Shown here piece after piece: positions 6,125 to 13,149 of a stretch of 13,149 nucleotides of DNA. This DNA is from an uncultured Alphaproteobacteria bacterium (GTDB taxonomy: Bacteria > Pseudomonadota > Alphaproteobacteria > Caulobacterales > Caulobacteraceae), in the NCBI GenBank assembly GCA_903933475.1, contig CAIZKE010000343.1, forward strand, positions 1-13,149, in the 5' to 3' direction. The position numbers and the translations under genes were made by a program. Within the stretch, counting starts at the first letter, position 1, and every line of letters begins with the position of its first letter. The notes below the pieces were generated by a model. It was not told the DNA's origin. It searched no databases and saw only the letters and a list, made by a program, of their open reading frames with translations.

Positions 6125-7684
6125 CTAGTAAGCCCTGCCGATCAGGATCTCCTCGACCCCGGGCCGCCCCGTGAACAGGCACGGGCCGAAGGTCGCCGGC
6201 TGGTCCATGGGGGCGTTGCGCAGGGTCAGGCGCAGGGCCTTCAGCTTCTGCTCGATGGCCTCGAGCTCATCTCCGGTGGGCCGCGCCCAGGGCGCGCGGA
6301 CCCAGCCACGGAAGGCGGTCGCCTCCTCTTCATCGGCGACGGCGGCCCCAAAGAAGGCGGCCATGTCAGCGAAGTTGGTGATGTCGGTCCGGATGTTGGA
6401 CTCGAGCCGCGCCTTGGCCTCGTCGTAGAGCCCCTGCTGGATCTCGGCGAGCAGGGCCGGCAGGCCGGCCAGGAAGTCCTCGCGGGACAGGGACTGGCTG
6501 GCGACCTTGTCGCCATCGCGCAGCCGGTCCCGGCGCATGAAGCTGATGGTCCCACCAGCCACGTCGCGGGGCCCTAGCTCGATGATCACTGGCGCGCCGC
6601 GGCGCACCCAGTTCCAGCGCTTCTCGGCCGACTTCTGGGCCTTGGTGTCGAGGAGGGCGCGGACGGGCTCGCCCAGGGCTGTGACCTGGCCCAGGGCCTT
6701 CACCAGGGCCTCGCCGGCCGCCAGGACCTCGGCGTCCTCTGGCTTGTCCCTCAGCATGGGCACGATCACCACCTGGCGGGGGGCGATGGCCGGGGGCAGG
6801 CGCAGGCCGTCGTCGTCGCCATGGGTCATGATCACCCCGCCGATCAGCCGGGTGGAGACCCCCCAGCTGGTGGTGTGGCAGTGGACCAGCTCGCCCGCCG
6901 TGTTCTGGAAGCGGATGTTCTGGGCCTCCGCGAAGTGGGTTCCCAGGTCATGCGAGGTGCCCGCCTGCAGGGCCTTGCCGTCCTGCATCATGGCCTCGAT
7001 AGAGAAGGTCTTGTCCGCGCCTGGAAAGCGCTCGTTCTCGGGCTTCTCACCGGCGACCACGGGCATGGCCAGGACAGTCTCGGAGAACTCCCGATAGACC
7101 TCCAGCATCTTCAGGGTCTCTTCCCGGCCCTCCTCGGCCGTGGCGTGGGCGGTGTGACCCTCCTGCCAGAGGAATTCCGAAGTGCGCAGGAACAGGCGCG
7201 TGCGCATCTCCCAGCGCACGACATTGGCCCACTGGTTGATCAGGACCGGCAGGTCCCGGTGGCTCTTGATCCAGCGCGAGAAGGCATCGCCGATGATAGT
7301 CTCAGAGGTCGGGCGGACGACCAGAGGCTCCTCCAGCCGGGCGTCCGGGTCGGGCACCAGCTTGCCCTCCACCTGCTTCAGCCGGTGGTGGGTGACCACC
7401 GCCATCTCCTTGGCGAAGCCTTCGACGTGCTGGGCCTCCTTGGCAAAGAAGGACAGGGGAATGAAGAGGGGGAAATAGCAGTTCTCGTGGCCGGTCTCCT
7501 TGATCCGCCGGTCGAGGGTCTGCTGGATTCGCTCCCAGACGCCGTAGCCCCACGGCTTGATGATCATGGCACCGCGGGTCGGCGAGACCTCGGCGAGGTC
7601 GGCCTCTCGGACGACAGCCTGATACCAGTCGGGGAAGGTGGACGTGTTGCCGGTCATGCGGCTGACGCTGAGCGCGCGTTGCAT
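6125..7684 (-). CDS. proS: prolyl-tRNA synthetase, archaeal/eukaryal type
   Basis: A 519-residue class II synthetase charging tRNA-Pro. It is the archaeal/eukaryal (type 3) architecture: no INS editing insertion, and an anticodon domain followed by an extra C-terminal domain. Visible parts: RGAMIIKPWGYGVWERIQ (37-54), PTSETIIGDAFSRWI (125-139), motif 2 RWEMRTRLFLRTSEFLWQEG (157-176), the AGTSHDLGTHFAEAQNI segment (241-257), and motif 3 IGGVIMTHGDDDGLRLPP (281-298). The anticodon-binding domain lies at about 300-420. The C-terminal domain ends in GRAY. A terminal Tyr reaching back to the active site is known in this class (Thermus). Of the usual four zinc cysteines only Cys502 remains. The start is ATG 7684, with AGGAGG 6 nt upstream. 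Caulobacterales normally also carry a short bacterial-type ProRS, so this may be the sole or a second copy. Confidence 0.95.
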   Translation of the reverse strand: MQRALSVSRMTGNTSTFPDWYQAVVREADLAEVSPTRGAMIIKPWGYGVWERIQQTLDRRIKETGHENCYFPLFIPLSFFAKEAQHVEGFAKEMAVVTHHRLKQVEGKLVPDPDARLEEPLVVRPTSETIIGDAFSRWIKSHRDLPVLINQWANVVRWEMRTRLFLRTSEFLWQEGHTAHATAEEGREETLKMLEVYREFSETVLAMPVVAGEKPENERFPGADKTFSIEAMMQDGKALQAGTSHDLGTHFAEAQNIRFQNTAGELVHCHTTSWGVSTRLIGGVIMTHGDDDGLRLPPAIAPRQVVIVPMLRDKPEDAEVLAAGEALVKALGQVTALGEPVRALLDTKAQKSAEKRWNWVRRGAPVIIELGPRDVAGGTISFMRRDRLRDGDKVASQSLSREDFLAGLPALLAEIQQGLYDEAKARLESNIRTDITNFADMAAFFGAAVADEEEATAFRGWVRAPWARPTGDELEAIEQKLKALRLTLRNAPMDQPATFGPCLFTGRPGVEEILIGRAY

Positions 7685-7744
7685 CGGGGGCCTCCTGCAG
7701 GGCGACCTTCCTTACGGCGGACCCGGCCTGGGGGCAAAGCCCGC

Positions 7745-7770
7745 TTGCACGGTCGGCGGCGGATGCTATC
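7745..7770 (+). promoter_or_regulatory. candidate promoter for the maoC-peptidase-oxygenase series
   Basis: TTGCAC (7745-7750) and GCTATC (7765-7770) are 14 bp apart in the 123-bp gap between the divergent proS and maoC starts. This resembles the alphaproteobacterial TTGAC...GCTATA pattern with its short spacer. It predicts a start near 7777, leaving about 30 nt of leader with GAGGGAG before the ATG at 7808. An 8-bp palindrome, CGCTAGCG, sits at 7770-7777. Confidence 0.45.
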
Positions 7771-7807
7771 GCTAGCGGCGCGATTGCAACAATAGAGGGA
7801 GTGCTCC

Positions 7808-8257
7808 ATGAACCCCGTGGAATTCAAGGACCTGCCCGGTCTTGTCGGCCAGGAAGTCGGCGTCTCGGACTGGGTGGAGATCAGCCAGGAGCGGGTCAAT
7901 CAGTTCGCCGAGGCCACCGGTGACCACCAGTGGATCCACGTGGACGTCGAGCGCGCTACCCGCGAGATGGGCGGCCCCATCGCCCATGGCTACCTGACCC
8001 TCTCCCTGATCCCCTTCCTGGGCGCCGGCATGCTGCCGGTCAAGGGCGTCAGCCGCGGCATCAACTACGGCTCCGACAAGGTCCGCTTCATCAACATGGT
8101 CCGGGTCGGCAAGCGCGTGCGCATGCGCCAGAAGCTGATCGGCGTCGAGGCCAAGGGTGGTGGCATGCAGATCCGTAACGAATGCACCATCGAGATCGAG
8201 GGCGAGACCAAGCCAGCCTGCGTGGCCGAGACCATCTCGGTCCTGTACGCGGGCTGA
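7808..8257 (+). CDS. MaoC-like (R)-specific enoyl-CoA hydratase
   Basis: A 149-residue single hot-dog-fold protein of the MaoC dehydratase family. The typical reaction is reversible hydration of trans-2-enoyl-CoA to (R)-3-hydroxyacyl-CoA. The hydratase-2 motif is complete: FAEATGDHQWIHVDVERA (33-50), with Asp39 and His44 as the catalytic pair in the D-x4-H spacing of PhaJ, then GGPIAHGYLTLSL (55-67). The rest is the long antiparallel sheet (INYGSDKVRFINMVRVGKRVRMR). It is cytoplasmic and probably a dimer. The start is ATG 7808, with GAGGGAG about 9 nt upstream. It is the first gene of a plus-strand series, 64 bp before the peptidase gene with a strong hairpin between, so part of transcription may stop there. 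It could serve the same acyl-CoA metabolism as the nearby hydratase and ligase, but no shared control is visible. Confidence 0.92.
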   Translation: MNPVEFKDLPGLVGQEVGVSDWVEISQERVNQFAEATGDHQWIHVDVERATREMGGPIAHGYLTLSLIPFLGAGMLPVKGVSRGINYGSDKVRFINMVRVGKRVRMRQKLIGVEAKGGGMQIRNECTIEIEGETKPACVAETISVLYAG

Positions 8258-8267
8258 GCCCCATCGG

Positions 8268-8292
8268 CCGGGGCGGCTCTGCGCCGCTCCGG
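8268..8292 (+). terminator. hairpin between maoC and the peptidase gene (possible partial terminator)
   Basis: CCGGGGCGGC (8268-8277), loop TCTGC, then GCCGCTCCGG (8283-8292) form a 10-bp stem with one G-U pair, beginning 10 nt after the maoC stop. There is no T-run, so it may be an RNA stabiliser or a weak or Rho-assisted terminator rather than a full stop. The peptidase ribosome site GGGAGG follows at about 8310. Confidence 0.5.
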
Positions 8293-8321
8293 TACCCCTT
8301 CCTGGCGGCGGGAGGCCTGAC

Positions 8322-10505
8322 GTGAACCGGAGAGTCTGGCTGACGGGCGCCGCCGCCCTGGCGCTGTCCACTTCCGCCAGGGCCCAGCCAGGGACACCCC
8401 GCCGCATGGCTTACGACACGCCGCCCAGGCCGCCCTCGCCCCGACGCGAGACGCAGACAATCGTCCAGCTCGGCCGCACCCGGACCGACGACTACGCCTG
8501 GATGAAGGACGAGGACTGGCAGAAAGTCCTGAGAGACCCGTCCGTCCTGAAGCCCGAGATCCGCGCGCACCTCGAAGCCGAGAACGCCTACACCCGGGCG
8601 GTCCTGGCCCCGACGGAGGGGCTTCAGGACACCCTCTTCAGGGAAATGAAGGGGCGGATCCGCGAGGACGACGCCTCGGCGCCTGAGCCCGCCGGCCCCT
8701 TCGTCTATTTCACCCGCTACGCCACCGGTGCCCAGCACCCGGCGCACGTCCGTCGCCAACGGAGCGACGGGGCCGAGGAGGTCCTGCTGGACGAGGAGGC
8801 CGAGGCCAAGGGCAAGGCCTTCTTCAGCGTGGGTGCCGCCGGCCATTCATCCGACCACCGGCTCTTCGCCTGGGCGGCGGATGAACAGGGCTCGGAGGTC
8901 TACCGGATCTTCATCCGCGACCTGGCCACCGGCCAGGTCCTGCCCTCGCCGGTCGAGAGCTCGACGGGTGACTTCACCTTCTCGCCGGACAGCGCCTGGC
9001 TCTTCTGGACCTGGCGGGACGACAATGGCCGCCCGGCGCGGATCTACCGCCGTCCCGTCCGCGGGACCGCCGCCGACGATGTCCTCGTCTACACCGAGGC
9101 CGACGAGGGCTTCTTCATCGGGGTCCACCGCAGCGCCTCGGACCGCTTCATCCTGATCGCCTGCGGCAACCAGGAGACCAGTGAGGTCCTGCTCATCCCG
9201 GCGGACCGACCCACCGCCGCGCCGTTTCCCCTGGAGCCTCGCCGCGACGGCGTCCTCTACGACGTCGAGCACTGGAACGACCGCTTCATCATCCGGACCA
9301 ACGCCGACGGTGCCGTGGACTTCAAGCTGGTCTCCGCGCCGGAGACCTCGCCAGGCCGCGCCAGTTGGAAAGACTTCATCGCCCATCGCCCGGGGGTCCT
9401 CATCGAGGGGACCCTGGCCTTCCGCCGCTGGCTGGTGCGGCTGGAGAAGGCCGATGCCCTGAACCGGATCGTCATCCGGGGCGAGGACGGGGTCGAGCAC
9501 GCCATCGCCTTCGACGAGCCAGCCTTCGCCCTCGATCTCGATCCGGGGCTTGAGTACGACACCGACGCCCTGCGCTTCGTCTACAACTCCATGACCACGC
9601 CCCGGAGTTGGGTCGACTACGACATGACGAAGCGGACCCGGACGGTGGTGAAGACCCAGGACATCCCCTCCGGTCACGATCCCTCGCGCTATGAGACCCG
9701 CCGCCTGAACGCCCGGGCGGCGGACGGGACCGAGGTCCCGGTCTTCGTCCTGATGCGCAAGGGCCAGAAGCTCGACGGCTCGGCACCCCTCTTCCTCTAT
9801 GGCTATGGCAGCTACGGGATTTCCCAGGAGGCCAGTTTCTCGATCCGGGCCCTCAGCCTGGTGGACCGGGGCTGGATCTGGGCCCGGGCCTGCGTGCGCG
9901 GGGGCTCGGAGAAGGGCCGGGGCTGGTTCCTGGACGGGCGCCGCGAGCGCAAGATGAACTCGTTTACCGACTTCATCGCCTGCGCCGAGCACCTCCAGGG
10001 GCAGGGCTATGGTCGGCCGGCCAATACCGTGGCCTGTGGCGGCTCAGCCGGCGGACTTCTCATGGGTGCCGTCGCCAACCTGCGCCCGGACCTGGTCTGC
10101 GGGATCATCGCCGCCGTACCCTTCGTGGACGTGCTCAACACCATGAGCGATGCCTCCCTGCCCCTGACCCCCCCCGAATGGCCGGAGTGGGGGAACCCCC
10201 TGACCGACCCTGAGGCCTACGACCAGATCGCCGCCTACAGCCCCTACGACAACGTCGCGCCCCGCCCCTATCCCGCCATCCTGGCGACAGGGGGCCTGTC
10301 GGATCCCCGGGTCACCTACTGGGAGCCCGCCAAGTGGGTGGCGCGTCTGCGTCCGGCTTCAACGCGCGGGCGACCTGTCCTGCTGAAGATGAACATGGAG
10401 GCGGGCCACGCCGGCGCCGCGGGCCGGTTCGACGACCTGAAGGAAACGACCGTCGAGTACGCCTTCGCCCTCTGGGCCGTGGGCGAGAGCGCTGCAGGGC
10501 CATGA
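8322..10505 (+). CDS. exported S9A serine oligopeptidase, oligopeptidase B-like
   Basis: A 727-residue prolyl-oligopeptidase-family enzyme that cleaves short peptides. An N-terminal beta-propeller (about 40-440) gates a C-terminal alpha/beta-hydrolase domain. The catalytic triad is visible: Ser575 in CGGSAGGLLMG, Asp661 in GLSDPRVTYWEPAKW, and His696 in MEAGHAGAAGR. The surroundings (FLYGYGSYG, GWIWARACVRGGSEKGRGW, YSPYDNV) match oligopeptidase B (PtrB) best. From memory, PtrB uses two Glu of an E-x-E-E-WGNP segment for basic P1/P2 residues. Here it reads Glu619-Trp-Pro-Glu622-WGNP, so the second is Pro and specificity may differ. The N-terminus MNRRVWLTGAAALALSTSARA is a signal peptide with a twin-arginine look and an ARA-Q cleavage site, so it is probably periplasmic. 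The start is GTG 8322, with GGGAGG upstream. The frame is open to 8157, but that region is maoC. Its stop overlaps the next start (ATGA). Confidence 0.92.
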   Translation: MNRRVWLTGAAALALSTSARAQPGTPRRMAYDTPPRPPSPRRETQTIVQLGRTRTDDYAWMKDEDWQKVLRDPSVLKPEIRAHLEAENAYTRAVLAPTEGLQDTLFREMKGRIREDDASAPEPAGPFVYFTRYATGAQHPAHVRRQRSDGAEEVLLDEEAEAKGKAFFSVGAAGHSSDHRLFAWAADEQGSEVYRIFIRDLATGQVLPSPVESSTGDFTFSPDSAWLFWTWRDDNGRPARIYRRPVRGTAADDVLVYTEADEGFFIGVHRSASDRFILIACGNQETSEVLLIPADRPTAAPFPLEPRRDGVLYDVEHWNDRFIIRTNADGAVDFKLVSAPETSPGRASWKDFIAHRPGVLIEGTLAFRRWLVRLEKADALNRIVIRGEDGVEHAIAFDEPAFALDLDPGLEYDTDALRFVYNSMTTPRSWVDYDMTKRTRTVVKTQDIPSGHDPSRYETRRLNARAADGTEVPVFVLMRKGQKLDGSAPLFLYGYGSYGISQEASFSIRALSLVDRGWIWARACVRGGSEKGRGWFLDGRRERKMNSFTDFIACAEHLQGQGYGRPANTVACGGSAGGLLMGAVANLRPDLVCGIIAAVPFVDVLNTMSDASLPLTPPEWPEWGNPLTDPEAYDQIAAYSPYDNVAPRPYPAILATGGLSDPRVTYWEPAKWVARLRPASTRGRPVLLKMNMEAGHAGAAGRFDDLKETTVEYAFALWAVGESAAGP

Positions 10506-11653
10506 CCGTCCCCGAGGCCCTCCTCCGAGACATCCAGCAGGCCCTGGGGCGCAGGGACGGGGCCGCCGCCGTGCGCCTTATCGACGAGGCCCTGGGCCAG
10601 GCCCCGGGCGATATCGACCTGCGGCTCCAGAAGGCCATGGCCCTGCGCCTGCAGGGAGACCTGAAGGGTGCGCTGGCCGCCCTCGACGCCGCCCTCGACC
10701 TCGAGCCCTACCACTTCGTCGCCCTCCTCTCGAAGGCAGCGGTGGTTGAACGGCTCTCGGGCCCGCGCAAGGCCTGGCAGATCTACCGCAACGCCCTGAA
10801 GATCCTGCCCGATCCCCTGCCCTCCACCCTGCAGCCGGCGGTCGACCGCGCCCGGCAGGTGGTGGAGGAGACCACCGACGCCCTCGCCGCCTTCCTGGCG
10901 GACCGGGCTGCGCCCGCCCGCGCGCGTATGGACCGGACGGCGGGCGCGCGGTTCGACGAGGGGCTCCAGATCTATGCCGGCCGGACGCGCCCCTATCCCT
11001 CGGAAGGCATACTGCTGACCTATCCCCGCCTGCCGGCAATCCCCTTCTTCGATCGGGAGCTGTTTCCCTGGCTCCCCGAACTGGAGGCCGCCACCGATAT
11101 GATCCGGGGCGAGCTCGAGGGGGTGCTGGCCACCATGGAGGCCGACTTCGCCCCCTACATCAACGTGCCGGCCGGCGCGCCGGTGAACCAGTGGGGGGCG
11201 CTGAACCAGTCACGGCTCTGGAGCTCCCTCTTCCTGTGGAAGGACGGCGAGCGCCAGGAAGAGCCCTGCCGCCGGTGCCCGGGGACGGCGGCCCTGCTCG
11301 ACACCCTGCCCCTGGCCCGCCAGCCGGGCTTTGCGCCGACCGTGATCTTCTCGGCCCTTGAGGCCCGGACCCGGATCCCGGCGCACACCGGATCGACCAA
11401 TACCCGGCTCCTGGTGCACCTGCCCCTGATCCTGCCCGGGCCAGCCCGATTCCGGGTCGGCAACGAGACCCGGAACTGGCGGATGGGCGAGGCCTGGGCC
11501 TTTGACGACACCATCGACCACGAGGCCTGGAACGACGCTGACGCCCTTCGCGTGATCATGATCCTCGACATCTGGAATCCTCTGATTACCGAGGACGAGC
11601 GCGAAGCTGTCACGGCCTTGCTGAACGCCCGCAACGCCTTCTTCTCTGTCTGA
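10502..11653 (+). CDS. TPR-aspartyl/asparaginyl beta-hydroxylase family protein
   Basis: A 383-residue fusion. Residues about 5-120 are helical TPR-like repeats (GDIDLRLQKAMALRLQGDLKGALAALDAALDLEP), a protein-binding scaffold. Residues about 175-362 are an aspartyl/asparaginyl beta-hydroxylase (PF05118) double-stranded beta-helix that uses Fe(II) and 2-oxoglutarate. Expected iron ligands are His295 (IPAHTGSTNTRLLVHLPL) and His340 (AWAFDDTIDHEAWN), the two-His form typical of AspH. Arg350 (ALRVIMILDIWNP) is the probable 2OG contact. Cys256-x2-Cys259 lies between them. No signal peptide is seen, so it is cytoplasmic. The target is unknown: protein or peptide Asp/Asn side chains are family precedents, and some relatives act on small molecules. 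The ATG overlaps the peptidase stop by ATGA, indicating translational coupling; the upstream in-frame extension is only peptidase sequence. It is followed after 22 bp by a second TPR-oxygenase. Confidence 0.9.
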   Translation: MTVPEALLRDIQQALGRRDGAAAVRLIDEALGQAPGDIDLRLQKAMALRLQGDLKGALAALDAALDLEPYHFVALLSKAAVVERLSGPRKAWQIYRNALKILPDPLPSTLQPAVDRARQVVEETTDALAAFLADRAAPARARMDRTAGARFDEGLQIYAGRTRPYPSEGILLTYPRLPAIPFFDRELFPWLPELEAATDMIRGELEGVLATMEADFAPYINVPAGAPVNQWGALNQSRLWSSLFLWKDGERQEEPCRRCPGTAALLDTLPLARQPGFAPTVIFSALEARTRIPAHTGSTNTRLLVHLPLILPGPARFRVGNETRNWRMGEAWAFDDTIDHEAWNDADALRVIMILDIWNPLITEDEREAVTALLNARNAFFSV

Positions 11654-11675
11654 CGCGCGCCCGGAGACACCTGCC

Positions 11676-13149
11676 ATGTCCGACACGACCCTAAGGAAGG
11701 CGGTAGCCCTTCTGGAGTCCGGAGACCCCGCCAGCGCCGTCCGCCTGACCGAGATCCTGGTGGGTCAGGCCCGGCCGAACCACCTCGCCCTGGCCACCCG
11801 GGCCCGGGCGCTGAAGCTGCTGCACAGGCCCCTGGAGGCCCTGGAGCTGAGCCGCCGGGCGGTCGACCTCTATCCGGACAGCCCCGTGTCCTGGCACAAC
11901 CTGGCCGCCGCCCTCGACGACCTCGGCCGCCATGACGATGCGCGCACCGCCATAGACCGGGGCATGGCCCTGGGGCTGGACGGAGCGGAGTCCTGGGGGG
12001 TCCGCGCCCGGGTCCTGATGGCCTGCGGTGATCACGCCGGGGCGGAAGCCGCCTATGTCGAGGCTCGCAGGCGCGCCCTTGCCGACCCCCGCCTGACCGC
12101 CGAATACGCCAACTATGTCTGGATGCTGCGGGGGGACGCCCGGCTCGGCCTCTCGGCCATGGACACCTGCTTCAACGCCGGCGGCGACCCGGGGGCCTGT
12201 CTCCTGACCAAGGTCGACATCCTGAAGGCGGCGGGACACCCCGGCGAGGCCGACGCCCTGCTGGTCCAGGCGGCGGACGCCCTGGACCGGGACGTCAATG
12301 TCCAGCTGGCGGCGGCCCATGCGGCGATCCTGGCGGGCGACCTCTCCACGGCACAGGCCCGGCTGGATGCCGCCAGGGCGGTGTCCCCGCGCAGCGGTGC
12401 CGTGCTGAACCAGTCCGCCATCCTGCACCTGGCGGCAGGGCGACCGGAGGCCGCGCTGGCCGCCGCCCGCGAAGGGCTCGCCAGGTCACCCTATGACCAG
12501 TCCCTGCTGGGCTGGGCCGCCACCGCCGCCCGGGCCTGTGGGGATCCCCTCTCGGCCGTCCTGAACGACCATGAGGGCCTGGTCCGCGCCCAGACCCTTG
12601 AGACACCTGCCGGCTGGACGGACCTGAAGGCCTTCCTGGCCGACCTCGCCTCGGCCCTGAGAGCCCTTCACGTCTACGAGCATCAGCCGATCAACCAGTC
12701 GGTGCGCGGCGGTCTGCAGACCCTGCAGAACCTCAGCGGATCGCCAGACCCGGTGATCGCCGCCCTCTTCGAGGCCCTCGACGCTCCCATCCGGAACTAC
12801 ATGTCCGGCCTGGGCCCCGGAGACGATCCGCACCGGGCGCGGGTCACGGGGGATTACAGGATCCAGGGTGCCTGGTCCGTCCGGCTCAAGCCCGGCGGAT
12901 TCCACACCGACCACTTCCACCCCCAGGGCTGGATTTCCTCGGCCTTCTACGTGGAGACGCCGGAGCAGGCCCTCGACCGGGAAACCCGGGAGGGGTGGAT
13001 CCGGTTCGGCAGACCGCCCATCCCGACCTCACCGCCCCTGGACGCTGAACACCATGTCCGCCCGGAGCCCGGCCGCCTGGTGCTGTTCCCAAGCTATATG
13101 TGGCACGGCACCGTCCCGTTCACGACGAACGAGACCCGCATGACGGTGG
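11676..13149 (+). CDS. TPR-2OG-Fe(II) oxygenase (PF13759-like), 3' end cut by window
   Basis: 491 residues are visible with no stop before the edge. Relatives I recall end about ten residues later. Residues about 1-300 are TPR-like helical repeats; the clearest is PVSWHNLAAALDDLGRHDDARTAIDRGMALGLD (70-102). Residues about 335-491 form a 2OG-Fe(II) oxygenase of the putative 2OG-FeII_Oxy_5 group: QGAWSVRLKPGGFHTDHFHP (397-416), then QGWISSAFYVETP, EGWIRFGRPP, and the distal RPEPGRLVLFPSYMWHGTVPF (462-482), with His477 and Arg488 for iron and 2OG. The first ligand site is ambiguous: both His410-x-Asp412 and His413-x-His415 are present. The start is ATG 11676, with GGAGA 8 nt upstream, 22 bp after the previous stop, so it is probably in the same operon. 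No export signal is seen. It likely hydroxylates a protein or peptide; the substrate is unknown. Confidence 0.88.
   Translation, partial: MSDTTLRKAVALLESGDPASAVRLTEILVGQARPNHLALATRARALKLLHRPLEALELSRRAVDLYPDSPVSWHNLAAALDDLGRHDDARTAIDRGMALGLDGAESWGVRARVLMACGDHAGAEAAYVEARRRALADPRLTAEYANYVWMLRGDARLGLSAMDTCFNAGGDPGACLLTKVDILKAAGHPGEADALLVQAADALDRDVNVQLAAAHAAILAGDLSTAQARLDAARAVSPRSGAVLNQSAILHLAAGRPEAALAAAREGLARSPYDQSLLGWAATAARACGDPLSAVLNDHEGLVRAQTLETPAGWTDLKAFLADLASALRALHVYEHQPINQSVRGGLQTLQNLSGSPDPVIAALFEALDAPIRNYMSGLGPGDDPHRARVTGDYRIQGAWSVRLKPGGFHTDHFHPQGWISSAFYVETPEQALDRETREGWIRFGRPPIPTSPPLDAEHHVRPEPGRLVLFPSYMWHGTVPFTTNETRMTV

Noticed and set aside
8847..9992. 381-residue open frame on the minus strand opposite the peptidase
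   Set aside because: It is an antisense shadow within an S9 propeller/hydrolase gene; no ribosome site or family pattern is seen.

Overview
The window reads as a chromosomal segment of a high-GC alphaproteobacterium, most likely from the Caulobacterales (Caulobacter, Phenylobacterium or Brevundimonas-like). The evidence is a MucR/Ros-type regulator beside a single-domain PAS protein (an order I recall from Caulobacter mucR2-mopJ), a DivJ/PleC-type histidine kinase, promoter-like sites of the TTG...GCTATC kind, and GC-rich palindromic intergenic repeats. This placement is inference from memory of gene families; no search was possible. Genes are tightly packed and no transposase, phage gene, CRISPR array, tRNA or rRNA was seen.

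Layout. Positions 1-1417: the 3' end of an unrecognised plus-strand gene, then a convergent PAS-like/HisKA/HATPase histidine kinase on the minus strand. Positions 1418-1653: a divergent gap holding a 50-bp dispersed-type palindrome. Positions 1654-3201: sufE (plus), then a mopJ-like PAS gene and mucR (both minus). The mucR unit ends in a clear intrinsic terminator, so mopJ appears to have its own promoter. Positions 3202-4412: the mucR control region, an enoyl-CoA hydratase/isomerase-family gene (minus), and a short divergent promoter region centred on a perfect 9-3-9 palindrome. Positions 4413-5951: an acyl-CoA synthetase (plus). The palindrome probably co-regulates the hydratase and the ligase as one fatty-acid or acyl-CoA catabolic unit.

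Positions 5952-6124 hold a 113-bp mosaic palindrome made of two head-to-head repeat units, between the convergent synthetase gene and proS. The proS gene (minus) encodes an archaeal/eukaryal-type prolyl-tRNA synthetase that has lost most of its zinc cysteines but keeps the C-terminal tyrosine. From 7808 a plus-strand series runs to the window edge: a MaoC-like (R)-hydratase, an exported S9A oligopeptidase B-like peptidase, a TPR-aspartyl/asparaginyl beta-hydroxylase translationally coupled to it through ATGA, and a second TPR-2OG-Fe(II) oxygenase cut off by the window edge.

The most interesting parts are the tandem pair of TPR-fused 2OG oxygenases coupled to a peptidase, the divergent palindromic operator, and the mosaic repeat. 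The rest is ordinary housekeeping or regulatory content.
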